DNA of 64,000 bases. It comes from Pseudorhodobacter sp. MZDSW-24AT. GTDB taxonomy: Bacteria > Pseudomonadota > Alphaproteobacteria > Rhodobacterales > Rhodobacteraceae. The translations under genes were made by a program, and so were the position numbers. The notes beneath the pieces are model-generated. The model was not told where the DNA came from, ran no database searches, and saw only the letters and a program-made list of their open reading frames with translations. The stretch spans positions 558,001 through 622,000 of the forward strand of contig NZ_PGOI01000008.1 of NCBI RefSeq assembly GCF_002794355.1, read 5' to 3'. Every line of letters begins with the position of its first letter. The first letter of the stretch is position 1. Positions 7,869 to 16,319 of the stretch are shown in pieces.

Positions 7869-10726
7869 GGCGTGTCGGGGGCTGGCGCGGGAGCTGGGTC
7901 GGGGGCCAGACGCTCGGCGATCAGGCCAAGGGGGTGGCGCAGCGCGGTGCCCGCAAAGCGCTGCGACTGGCAGCGGCAGGAAAAACCGGTGGCAACCACC
8001 GGATCGGCGCTGTCCAGCGGCGCGCGCCATGACAGATCGAACAGGCGGCGCGAGGTGGTTTGGTGGCGCTTTTGGTGGCCAAAGAGCCCGGCCATGCCGC
8101 AGCATCCGGTGGCGGGGGTGGCAAGGGTGAGGCCAAGAGCGGCAAAGACATCGGTCCAATCTTGCGCGCTGTTCGGCTGGGCGGTGGTTTCGGTGCAATG
8201 GCCCAGAAGCGTGGCCTGCCCTGTCGCCTGCGGGAAGCGTCGACCGGCGGCCTGTTCGTCGCGCAGGAATTCCTGCGCCATCCGCACCTTTGGCACGGCG
8301 ATGCCCGCCTTGGCATAGTCTTGCCGCAGCATCATCCCGAAGGCGGGCTCAAAGGCGACCAGCGGCGCGCCGGTGCGGGCGGCGGCGTGCAGAAGGTCGG
8401 CCAGATGGCGGGCCATGCGGGTAAAGCCTGCCATGTCGCCCATGCCATGCGCGGCCTTGCCGCCGGGGCGCATGTCAAGAAGGCGAGGCTGGTAGCCCAG
8501 CGCGCGGAGGCCTGCCAGCGCATCCTGCGCGGCTTGCGGATCGAAGAGCGCGCTGAACCAGTCTTGCACGAGGATGACGGTGCCTGCGGGCAAAGGCTGG
8601 CCAAGGTCAGCGGCGGTGAGCGCCTGCTGCGGGCGGGGCGCGAGGCGGCGCGGCAGATCGGTGGTGCCGGTGAGCGCCTCGCCGATGCGGGCGGCGAGCG
8701 GCCAGAGCGGGGCCAGCAGCGGCGCAAGGCGCTGCACGCGCGGGCTGTGACGCTCGGCCATCAGGGTGAGACGGTCGGCCAGAGGGCGGCGGTGGCGGCG
8801 GTGGTAATCGGCGTAAAAGGCGCTGCGCATGGAGGGAATGTCCACCTGCACGGGGCAGCTGGAGGCGCAGGCCTTGCAGCCAAGGCAGGTGTCGAGCACG
8901 CCACGCAGATCGGCCTCGCGCGTGGCGAGATCGGGCGCGTTGCTGCGGCGGGCGCTGTGCCAAGCGCGCAGGGCATCGGCGCGGCCCTTGGGGCTGTGGC
9001 GCACATCGGCGCTGGCCTTGAACGAGGGGCACATGGGCGTGCTGGCGGCATAGCTGAGGCATTGCGCATTGCCGTTGCAGCGGAAGGCAAGGTCGAGCGC
9101 ATCGTCCTCGGGGGCGTTGAAGGCGCGGAAAGGGGTGGTGGCGATGCCCATGATGCGGTCGCCCGCATCCACCAGCTTGCCGGGGTTGTAGCGCCCGGCG
9201 GGATCGAAGGCGGCCTTGACGCCTTGCAGCGCGGCATAGGCTTGCGGGCCGATCCAGTCGCGCAGATAGGCGCCGCGCACGCCCTTGCCATGTTCGCCCC
9301 AGAAGATGCCGCCATGGGTGCGGGTGAGGGCGTAGACGGCATCGGAAATGCGCAAGAGGCGCGCGCGGTCGGCTGCGCTGTCGATGTCGAGCGCGGGGCG
9401 GATGTGCAGGCAGCCGACATCGACATGGCCATAGAGGCCGAAGCTGACACCCTCGGCGGCGAGAAGGGCGAGGAAGTCATCGACAAAGGCGGGGAGGTTT
9501 TCGGGAGGCACCACGGTATCTTCGACAAAGGCGACGGGGCGGGCGCGGCCTTGCACCTTGCCCAGAAGGCCCACGCCCGCCGAGCGCACCGCCCAGAGCG
9601 CCCGGATCTCGGCCAGATCGGCGGCGACATAAAGCGCGCCCATGCCGGGGAGGCGGGCTAGGATGGCGTGGCAGTCTTGCACCCGGGCCTCGGCGCTGGC
9701 GGGGGTGGCATCGTTGATTTCCACAAAGACATAGGCAAGCCGCGCCCCCTGCCCCGGACGCAGCGCGGCGGGCAGGCGGTTCAGAAGACCGGCCTGCTGT
9801 GCCAGATGCTGCACCTGTTCGTCCATCACCTCGATGGCGGTGGGATTGGCGGCCAGAAGCGGCGGCGCCGAGGCGAGCGCGGCCCGCAGGCTGGTGAAGG
9901 CGGCGACGATCAGACGCTTTTCCGGCTCGATCCGGGTGAGCTTGACGCGGATGCGCGAGATGAGGCCCAGCGTGCCTTCGGAGCCGGGGAACAGCCGCCA
10001 CCAGTCGAAGCCACCGTCTTCGGGGCAGGCACGTTCCAGATCATAGCCGGTGAACCGGCGGTTGAGGCGGGGCGTGGCCTGCACGAAGGCGGCACGCCCG
10101 GCGCGGGCGGCCTGTTCGGCGGCGGCGAGCATGGGCTGCGCCCAATCCGGGGGCGCATCGCCACTGAACAATAAGCCTTGCGGGCGGGCGATTTCGATGC
10201 CGAGCAGGTTGTCGGAGGTTTTGCCATAGACGCGCGAGCCTTTGCCCGAGGCATCGGTGCTGACCATGCCGCCGATGGTGCAGCGGGTGGAAGTGGAGGT
10301 TTCGGGCGCGAAGAACCAGCCGCTGTGGCGGATCTGGGCATTGAGATCATCCAGAACCATGCCGGGCTGCACATCGGCCCAGCCTTCGGCGGCGTTGAGG
10401 GCGATCAGCCCGGACATATGGCGGCGCGTGTCGACGATCAGCCCGGCATTCAGGCTTTGCCCATTGGTGCCGGTGCCGCCGCCCCGCGCGGTAACGGGCA
10501 CATCGGCAAAGGCGGGCGTGTCAAGAACCGACAGCAAGGTGACCATATCCTGCGCATCCCGCGGTGCCGCGATCAGATCGGGGGTGATCTGATAAACCGA
10601 ATTGTCGGTGGACATGGCGGCGCGCAGCGCGGTGTCGGCCTCGAGCGCGCCGCGAAAGCCCGCGGCCTGCAAGGCGGTGACAAGGGCGCTGCGCTTGTCC
10701 GCAGACAGAAGGAAAGAGGTCGTCAT
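7865..10726 (-). CDS. FAD-binding and Fe-S oxidoreductase, YdiJ-like (D-2-hydroxyglutarate/D-lactate dehydrogenase type)
   Basis: A 953-residue two-module enzyme. The N-terminal half is a PCMH-type FAD domain (GGGTGTNGQSLNAG loop near residue 80) plus the FAD-oxidase C domain. The C-terminal half is a GlpC-like Fe-S module: CNGNAQC, then the cluster motif CLGCKACASSCP (C614, C617, C620, C624), then a CCG-type GCCGMAG segment. E. coli YdiJ, of similar architecture, oxidises D-2-hydroxyglutarate; D-lactate is the other common substrate. It is divergent from a LysR regulator that heads the gamma-glutamyltransferase operon. Confidence 0.88.
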   Translation of the reverse strand: MTTSFLLSADKRSALVTALQAAGFRGALEADTALRAAMSTDNSVYQITPDLIAAPRDAQDMVTLLSVLDTPAFADVPVTARGGGTGTNGQSLNAGLIVDTRRHMSGLIALNAAEGWADVQPGMVLDDLNAQIRHSGWFFAPETSTSTRCTIGGMVSTDASGKGSRVYGKTSDNLLGIEIARPQGLLFSGDAPPDWAQPMLAAAEQAARAGRAAFVQATPRLNRRFTGYDLERACPEDGGFDWWRLFPGSEGTLGLISRIRVKLTRIEPEKRLIVAAFTSLRAALASAPPLLAANPTAIEVMDEQVQHLAQQAGLLNRLPAALRPGQGARLAYVFVEINDATPASAEARVQDCHAILARLPGMGALYVAADLAEIRALWAVRSAGVGLLGKVQGRARPVAFVEDTVVPPENLPAFVDDFLALLAAEGVSFGLYGHVDVGCLHIRPALDIDSAADRARLLRISDAVYALTRTHGGIFWGEHGKGVRGAYLRDWIGPQAYAALQGVKAAFDPAGRYNPGKLVDAGDRIMGIATTPFRAFNAPEDDALDLAFRCNGNAQCLSYAASTPMCPSFKASADVRHSPKGRADALRAWHSARRSNAPDLATREADLRGVLDTCLGCKACASSCPVQVDIPSMRSAFYADYHRRHRRPLADRLTLMAERHSPRVQRLAPLLAPLWPLAARIGEALTGTTDLPRRLAPRPQQALTAADLGQPLPAGTVILVQDWFSALFDPQAAQDALAGLRALGYQPRLLDMRPGGKAAHGMGDMAGFTRMARHLADLLHAAARTGAPLVAFEPAFGMMLRQDYAKAGIAVPKVRMAQEFLRDEQAAGRRFPQATGQATLLGHCTETTAQPNSAQDWTDVFAALGLTLATPATGCCGMAGLFGHQKRHQTTSRRLFDLSWRAPLDSADPVVATGFSCRCQSQRFAGTALRHPLGLIAERLAPDPAPAPAPDTP

Positions 10727-10784
10727 TTTGCCGGGGCGCTTTCACGAATGTGTTGTGTCACAGGCGATAGTATCATAAATTCAG

Positions 10785-11753
10785 ATGATGATGAAGATTG
10801 ACACGGAAAATCTGAACATAAACTTTCGCCATCTGCGCGCGCTGCATGCGATCGCGGCGGAAGGGTCGTTCAGCCGTGCGGCAGAGCATCTGGGGGTGGT
10901 GCAATCGGCGCTGTCCGAGATGATCCGGCAGCTGGAGGCGCATGTGGGCGCGCCGCTGTTTGACCGGCGGACGCGGCCGCCGACGATCACGCCGCTGGGG
11001 CAGGATTTTCTGCGCGACACCGAACCTTTGCTGGAAGGCATGGCCCGCGCGGTGAGCCGCTTGCGGCAAAGCACGGGGCTGGAACAGGGCACGCTGCTGC
11101 TGGGCGCGTCGCCTTCGGCGATTTCGGAACTGGTCGCGCCGGTCTTGGCGGATTTCCTGCGCGGGCGGCCCGGTCTGGGCTGCACCTTGCACGATGACAT
11201 TGCCGAGCGGCTGGCGGGCATGGTTTCGGAAGGACGGCTGGATCTGGCGATTGCCGGGCGCTCGCAACATTCGGCCGATCTGCGGCAGCGGGCGATCTTG
11301 CGCGACCCGGTGGGGCTTGCCTGCCCGGCGGATCACGCGTGGGCCGGACGCGCAGCGGTGGGGCTGGAGGAGATCGACGCCGGGAGCCTGATCGGGCTGG
11401 ACCCGGACACCGGCACGCAGAATCTGCTCGCGGGCTGCGCGGCGGTGCCGCGTGACTTTCTGACGCCGCGACTGGCGGCGCATTCCACCATCGCGCAACT
11501 GTGCATGGTGCGGGCGGGGTTGGGCGTGGCCTTGTTGCCGCGCAATGCGGTGACCCTGTTCCGCGACCCGCAGATTGCCTTTGTGAACCTGCGCGGGCTG
11601 GATCTGTGGCGGACGCTGTATCTGCTGGAGCCTGCCCGCCGCCCCTTGACCGAAGCCGCGCGCGCCTTTGTGGCGTTGCTGGAAGACCGGGTGCCGATCC
11701 TGACCGGCACGCCGGACGCCCCTGACCCCTTGGACACAGGACCGATGCCATGA
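10785..11753 (+). CDS. LysR family transcriptional regulator
   Basis: A 322-residue LysR-type regulator. The winged HTH lies near residues 15-75 (RALHAIAAEGSFSRAAEHLG) and the periplasmic-binding-like effector domain follows. Three ATGs occur in tandem at 10785-10793; the first is used. It overlaps the next gene, a gamma-glutamyltransferase, by 4 bp (ATGA). The divergent YdiJ-like gene starts 58 bp away, so the shared intergenic region probably holds its operator. The effector is unknown. Confidence 0.9.
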   Translation: MMMKIDTENLNINFRHLRALHAIAAEGSFSRAAEHLGVVQSALSEMIRQLEAHVGAPLFDRRTRPPTITPLGQDFLRDTEPLLEGMARAVSRLRQSTGLEQGTLLLGASPSAISELVAPVLADFLRGRPGLGCTLHDDIAERLAGMVSEGRLDLAIAGRSQHSADLRQRAILRDPVGLACPADHAWAGRAAVGLEEIDAGSLIGLDPDTGTQNLLAGCAAVPRDFLTPRLAAHSTIAQLCMVRAGLGVALLPRNAVTLFRDPQIAFVNLRGLDLWRTLYLLEPARRPLTEAARAFVALLEDRVPILTGTPDAPDPLDTGPMP

Positions 11754-13402
11754 CCCATTCCCCCGCGTTGCCATTCGTCTGCCGCAAGGCGCCTGCCACA
11801 GGCTCGGGGGGGATGGTGGTGACGAACCATCCGCTGGGGTCGGCGGCGGGGCATGAGATGCTGGCGGCGGGCGGGAATGCGGTGGATGCGGCGGTGGCGG
11901 CGCTGCTGGCGCTGACGGTGGTGGAGCCGATGATGGTGGGCATCGCCGGGGGCGGCATCGCGCATCTGCGCACGGCGGCGGGGGCGCATGAAGTGTATGA
12001 CTGCCTGTCGCATGCCGGGGCGGCGGCGCGGCCCGACATGTTCCGCCCGGTGTCGGACCGCTTGCCCGATTACATGGAGACGGAAGGGCGGCGCAATCTG
12101 GTGGGGGCGGCGGCGGTGGCGGTGCCGGGCAATCTGGCCGGATGGCACGCGATGCAGGCCGCGCATGGGGCGCTGGACTGGGCGGATGTGATAGAGCCCG
12201 CGATCCGGCTGGCGGCAGGCGGCTTTCGGGTCACGTCCTATCTGACGGCGAATATCGAACGGCATGCCGATGATCTGGCGCAGGATGCCGGGATGGCGGC
12301 GCTGTTCCTGCCCGAGGGGCGCCCTGCCCTGCCCGGGCACCGGATGGTGATGGGGGACTATGCCGAAAGCCTGCGGCTGATCGCGCGCGACGGCGCGGCG
12401 GCGCTGCATGGCGGGGCCTTGGGCCGCGCGCTGGTGGACCGGCTGTCAGACGGCGGCACGGTGTCGATGGAGGATTTGCAAGCCTATACCCCCCGGGTGC
12501 GGGAGGCGATTTTCAGCACCTATCGCGGGTTCGACATCGTGGGGCCACCGCCCCCGGCCTCGTCCGGGGTGCATGTGGCGCAGATGCTGAACCTGCTGGA
12601 AGGGTTCGACCTGCGCGCCATGGCCTTTGACGATCCACGGCGGCTGCACCTGCTGGCCGAGGCGATCCGCATTGCCTTTGAAGACCGCCGCGCGGCCTCG
12701 GGCGATCCGGATTTCGTGGATATTCCGGTGGCGCGGTTGATTTCAAAGGCGTTCGGGGTCGCGTGTCGGGCGCGGGTGCGGGAGAGCGGAGGGGCCAAGG
12801 CGGTGCCGCCCGCGCAGGAAAGCCAGAACACCACGCATGTGACGGTGGCGGACCGGATGGGGAACATCGTGTCGGCCACCCATACAATCAACTTCCTGTT
12901 CGGGGCGCGGATCATGGTGCCGGGCACCGGGATCATTCCGAACAATTACATGTATAATTTTGATCCGCATCCGGGCAAGGCAATGTCGATCCAGCCGGGC
13001 AAGCGGGTGCCGACCTCGATGGCGCCGATGATCGTGCTGAAGGACGGCCGGCCGCGCTTTGCGCTGGGGTTGCCGGGGGCCTTGCGCATCTTTCCGTCGG
13101 CGATGCAGGCGATCGTGAACCTGATCGACCATGGCATGAGCGCGCAAGAGGCGGTGGAGGCGCCGCGCCTGTGGACGGAAGGCGCGCATCTGGAACTGGA
13201 ACCGGGCTATGCGCATCAGGCGGACGCGCTGCGCGCGATGGGGCACGAGGTGGTGGTGGTGCCGCATGTGGCCGGGGGGATGAATGCGATCGTGTTTGGC
13301 GACACCGGCGAGATGACGGGCGCGGCCTGCTGGCGGGCGGATGGCACGGTCTCGGCGCTGGGCGGCGGTCTGGCCGAGGCGGGGGTGGCCTTTCACATCT
13401 GA
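11750..13402 (+). CDS. ggt: Gamma-glutamyltransferase family protein
   Basis: A 550-residue Ntn hydrolase that cleaves or transfers gamma-glutamyl groups. The proenzyme segment SQNTTHVTVADRMGN contains the autoprocessing site, with the catalytic Thr at T361 following N360. An NTxxF-type region and the PTSMAPMIV loop follow in the small subunit. Unlike E. coli Ggt there is no obvious signal peptide, so a cytoplasmic role is likely. That would fit hydrolysis of an imported gamma-glutamyl compound, and the oxoprolinase-type HyuAB proteins nearby would suit the same pathway. Translation is coupled to the upstream LysR gene. Confidence 0.9.
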   Translation: MTHSPALPFVCRKAPATGSGGMVVTNHPLGSAAGHEMLAAGGNAVDAAVAALLALTVVEPMMVGIAGGGIAHLRTAAGAHEVYDCLSHAGAAARPDMFRPVSDRLPDYMETEGRRNLVGAAAVAVPGNLAGWHAMQAAHGALDWADVIEPAIRLAAGGFRVTSYLTANIERHADDLAQDAGMAALFLPEGRPALPGHRMVMGDYAESLRLIARDGAAALHGGALGRALVDRLSDGGTVSMEDLQAYTPRVREAIFSTYRGFDIVGPPPPASSGVHVAQMLNLLEGFDLRAMAFDDPRRLHLLAEAIRIAFEDRRAASGDPDFVDIPVARLISKAFGVACRARVRESGGAKAVPPAQESQNTTHVTVADRMGNIVSATHTINFLFGARIMVPGTGIIPNNYMYNFDPHPGKAMSIQPGKRVPTSMAPMIVLKDGRPRFALGLPGALRIFPSAMQAIVNLIDHGMSAQEAVEAPRLWTEGAHLELEPGYAHQADALRAMGHEVVVVPHVAGGMNAIVFGDTGEMTGAACWRADGTVSALGGGLAEAGVAFHI

Positions 13403-13406
13403 CACA

Positions 13407-13427
13407 GCGGGGCCCGGGGGGCCCCGC
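13407..13427. terminator. Hairpin between convergent ggt and ghrA-like genes
   Basis: GCGGGGCC at 13407-13414 pairs with GGCCCCGC at 13420-13427 around a 5-nt loop. It sits directly after the ggt stop and before the convergent dehydrogenase stop. It could serve both directions, although no T-run is present on the ggt side. Confidence 0.5.
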
Positions 13428-13453
13428 CGCGATGCAAGACGACAGGCGGGCGG

Positions 13454-14386
13454 TCAGTAGCCCCGCTGGGCATCGGCCACATCGGCGCAGGTGCCGGTTT
13501 CGGCAAAGGTGCGCAGGTTGGCCGCGATGATGCGCCCGCCGGTTTCCGCATCGATCTGCGAGGCGACATGGGGGGTGACGGTGACGGCAGGATGCGTCCA
13601 GAAGGCATGATCGGCGGGCAGCGGCTCGACATGAAAGACATCGAGCGTGGCTTGCTTGATCTGGCCGCTGTCGAGGGCGGCCAGCAGATCGGCATCCACC
13701 AGATGCGGCCCGCGCGCGCAGTTGATGACGCAGGCGCCCTTGGGCAGGCGGGCAAAGAGATCGGCGTTCAGGATGCCTTTGGTCTCGTCCGTCAGCGGCA
13801 GGAGGTTCACCACGATGTCACAGCCGGTGAGGAACGCGCTCAGCCCTTCGGCGCCCGAAAAACAGGTGACGCCTTCGATGGTTTTGGGCGATTTCGACCA
13901 GCCGCGCGTGGCAAAGCCCAAGCCTGCCAGCGTGCGGGCGGAGGCCGCACCAAGGTTGCCAAGGCCCATCACACCGACGGTGCGGTTGGGGGCGACGGGG
14001 ACCACGATGGCATGCCAGTCCCGCTCGGCCTGCGCGCGCAACTGGCGCGGCATGTCGCGGTGGTGGCGCAGGACATGCAGCGCCACATATTCGCGCATGC
14101 GCTGGGTGAGATCATCCCCGACGGTACGGATGATCGGCACGCCTTGCGGCAAGGCGGTGTCGGCCAGCACATGATCGATCCCTGCCCCGATGGAGACGAT
14201 GGCCTTGAGGTTGGGAAAGCGCGCGAGATCGCCGCTGCGCGGACGCCAGACCACGGCGACATCGACGGTTTCCGGGCTGTCTTCGGGGTTCAGCGCGACC
14301 ACCTGCATCTCGGGCAGCAAGGATTGCAGCATGTCGACCCACCATTGGGTCTTGTCTTGGGACGGCAGGTAGATGGCAGCTTTCAT
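13454..14386 (-). CDS. ghrA: Glyoxylate/hydroxypyruvate reductase, GhrA type
   Basis: A 310-residue D-isomer-specific 2-hydroxyacid dehydrogenase. The N-terminal region (LPSQDKTQWWVDMLQSLLP) and length (E. coli GhrA is about 312) place it in the GhrA branch. GVMGLGNLGAAS is the NAD(P)-binding glycine motif, INCARGPHL carries the substrate Arg, and TPHVASQ carries the catalytic His. It should reduce glyoxylate or hydroxypyruvate with NADPH in the cytoplasm. The ATG at 14386 is used because upstream residues are not family-like. The divergent LysR gene begins only 35 bp away and is its probable regulator. Confidence 0.85.
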   Translation of the reverse strand: MKAAIYLPSQDKTQWWVDMLQSLLPEMQVVALNPEDSPETVDVAVVWRPRSGDLARFPNLKAIVSIGAGIDHVLADTALPQGVPIIRTVGDDLTQRMREYVALHVLRHHRDMPRQLRAQAERDWHAIVVPVAPNRTVGVMGLGNLGAASARTLAGLGFATRGWSKSPKTIEGVTCFSGAEGLSAFLTGCDIVVNLLPLTDETKGILNADLFARLPKGACVINCARGPHLVDADLLAALDSGQIKQATLDVFHVEPLPADHAFWTHPAVTVTPHVASQIDAETGGRIIAANLRTFAETGTCADVADAQRGY

Positions 14387-14421
14387 ATCGGGTCTTTCTT
14401 CGGTTCGGGCAGGAGGATGCA

Positions 14422-15342
14422 ATGAATTTCAAACAGCTTGAAGCCTTCTACTGGCTGAGCCAGATTCAGAATTACCGGCAGACGGCCGAGCGGCTGGGCT
14501 TGACGCAGCCAGCGGTGTCGGCGCGCATCCAGTCGCTGGAGACGGATCTCGGCAAGGTGCTGATCGACCGCGATGCGCCGGGGTTCCGGCTGACCGATCA
14601 GGGCATGGAGGTGGCGGAATTCGCGTTGCAGTTCCTGAACCTGCGCGAAACGATGAATGCCCGTCTGCTGGACAAGCAAAAGCTGCGCCTGTCGCTGGGG
14701 CTGGCGGGGATGATCGCGATCACCTGGGGGCCGGTGCTGCGGCAGCGGATGGCGGCCGCGCATCCCGAGATCCTGCTGGACATCTATTCCGGGTCTGACT
14801 TGCAGTTGCGCCGGTTTATCGATGCGGGCACGCTGGACCTTGCCTTTACCGCCAGCGGCTCGCGGGTGCCGGGGGCGGACTTCACGACCCGGTTCACCGT
14901 GGGCTGGGTGGCGCGGCCCGATGTGATTGCAGGGCGGGCGCTGCCCATGAGCCGGGCGGCGCTGCGGGACCTGCCCTTGGTGCTGTATCCAAAGACTTCG
15001 CCGCTGTTCAACCCGGTGGCGGAATACATCGACGAGATGCATTCGCAGCCCGCGCCGCGCCATTACGGCAATGCGCTGGCCACCATTTGCGAGATGGTGC
15101 GGCAGGGCTATGGCGCCTCGGCCCTGTCGCTGGCCGCGCTGGAGGCCGATCTGGCGCGCGGCGATCTGGTGGAGATCGCGGTGGCAGAGGCGATTGCGCC
15201 TTTGGATGTGGCCTGCACCCATGTGAACCGCGCCCGCCGCACGCAGGTAAACTTGGTGCTGAGCATGGCGCGTGAGGTGTGCGAGCAATGGTGCGCAGAG
15301 CATCCGCGATACACGTCCTTTCTGGCACGGCCGGAAGGTTGA
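14422..15342 (+). CDS. LysR family transcriptional regulator
   Basis: A 306-residue LysR regulator. The HTH occupies about residues 1-60 (TAERLGLTQPAVSARIQSLE) and a substrate-binding domain follows. A strong AGGAGG element precedes the ATG. It is divergent from the GhrA-like gene with a 35-bp gap and convergent with the creatininase-family gene. Auto-control and control of the divergent dehydrogenase are the expected roles. Confidence 0.9.
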   Translation: MNFKQLEAFYWLSQIQNYRQTAERLGLTQPAVSARIQSLETDLGKVLIDRDAPGFRLTDQGMEVAEFALQFLNLRETMNARLLDKQKLRLSLGLAGMIAITWGPVLRQRMAAAHPEILLDIYSGSDLQLRRFIDAGTLDLAFTASGSRVPGADFTTRFTVGWVARPDVIAGRALPMSRAALRDLPLVLYPKTSPLFNPVAEYIDEMHSQPAPRHYGNALATICEMVRQGYGASALSLAALEADLARGDLVEIAVAEAIAPLDVACTHVNRARRTQVNLVLSMAREVCEQWCAEHPRYTSFLARPEG

Positions 15343-15361
15343 GGGGCCGGAAGGATAAGAA

Positions 15362-15391
15362 GCCGCCGGGCGCGGTGTCTGGCCCGGCGGC
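15362..15391. terminator. Bidirectional hairpin between convergent LysR and creatininase genes
   Basis: A perfect 10-bp stem (GCCGCCGGGC at 15362-15371, GCCCGGCGGC at 15382-15391) with a 10-nt loop, placed between two convergent stops. No T-run is visible on either side. Confidence 0.5.
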
Positions 15392-15400
15392 GGCGGGGCA

Positions 15401-16210
15401 TCAGTCGTGCAGGCCCTTGGCAACATGGTCGCGCACCAGACCGGCACCGATGGACGCCAGACGCTGGACCAGCGCGGCGCCGGTTTCGGCCGAGCAAAGA
15501 TGCGGGTCGCAGCCATAGGCGCCGGTTTCGGTGGCCTCCAGCGCCTCGATCGGAACTTGGATCTTGGCACCGTCATAGGTGATGGTGGAGAAGCCCGAGA
15601 TGGCAAGGCCCTTGACGGTGGTGCCCGTGGGTGCGGGCCGCATCAGATCGGGGCGGAGCAGATCGGGGTAGAAATGCAGGCCCACCGAGGTGAGCGGATC
15701 GCCCCCATGGCCCGAGGATTTCGCGGCCTTTTCCTTGCCGATCAGCGCGGGCAATTCGCCATAAGCCACCTGCCAGAGATACATCGACGGCACGAAAAGC
15801 CCGGCCTTTTGCCGCCAGCGCAAGGCGACTTCGGTGATGGCGGGGACGTTGCCGCCGTGGCCGTTGACGATCATCAGCTTGCGGATGCCGTGACGGTCAA
15901 GGCAGCCAAACATGTCATCGAGCAAGGCCACCAGCGTGGCATTGCTGATCGAGATGCCGCCGTGGCTGGAGTCGAAGTAATCCTTGCCGCCAAAGGGGAT
16001 GACGGGGGCCACAAAGGTGGGGACACCATCGGCGCGCGCGGCCTTGGCAATTTCCATCGCCATCAGGTCGGCGGCGAGATAATCGCCCATCGGGGCATGG
16101 ATGCCCTGATCTTCGAGCGAGCCCATGGGCAAAAGCACCACGGCCTTTGCATCCAAATGCTCGCGTGCCTCTTGCGAGGTCAGTTCGGCCATGCGGATCT
16201 TGTCGATCAT
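15401..16210 (-). CDS. Creatininase family protein (cyclic amide hydrolase)
   Basis: A 269-residue metal-dependent amidohydrolase of the creatininase family, which also includes several lactam and formamide hydrolases. The metal-site segments are visible: SLEDQGIHAPMGDYL near the N-terminus, the NGHGGN motif in the middle, and a later SGHGGD. The ATG at 16210 follows a GGGAG ribosome site. The gene is 109 bp downstream of the DAO-type oxidoreductase on the same strand, with a palindrome in the gap, so it may be expressed with or separately from the catabolic operon. The true substrate could be creatinine, another lactam or a formamide. Confidence 0.85.
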   Translation of the reverse strand: MIDKIRMAELTSQEAREHLDAKAVVLLPMGSLEDQGIHAPMGDYLAADLMAMEIAKAARADGVPTFVAPVIPFGGKDYFDSSHGGISISNATLVALLDDMFGCLDRHGIRKLMIVNGHGGNVPAITEVALRWRQKAGLFVPSMYLWQVAYGELPALIGKEKAAKSSGHGGDPLTSVGLHFYPDLLRPDLMRPAPTGTTVKGLAISGFSTITYDGAKIQVPIEALEATETGAYGCDPHLCSAETGAALVQRLASIGAGLVRDHVAKGLHD

Positions 16211-16276
16211 GTCGTGTCTCCCGTGATCTTGGTCTGTGTGTGAGGGATGAAAGAGACGCGGCGCGCCGCTGTCCAA

Positions 16277-16291
16277 TTCAAAGGATTTGAA
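16277..16291. promoter_or_regulatory. Palindrome upstream of the creatininase-family gene
   Basis: A perfect inverted repeat TTCAAA-GGA-TTTGAA, 67 bp before the gene's start in an unusually AT-rich stretch. It looks like a dimeric regulator's operator. No specific regulator can be named. Confidence 0.4.
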
Positions 16292-16319
16292 GGGGGATCG
16301 GAAAAATCTTTCTGTAATG

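Noticed and set aside
6495-8198. 567-codon minus-strand frame opposite the MFS exporter
   Set aside because: Low-complexity Arg/His/Gln composition typical of antisense frames in high-GC DNA; the plus-strand MFS protein explains the region.
8060-9661. 533-codon plus-strand frame opposite the YdiJ-like gene
   Set aside because: Gly/Ala/Glu-rich sequence without recognisable domains; the minus strand carries complete FAD and Fe-S motifs.
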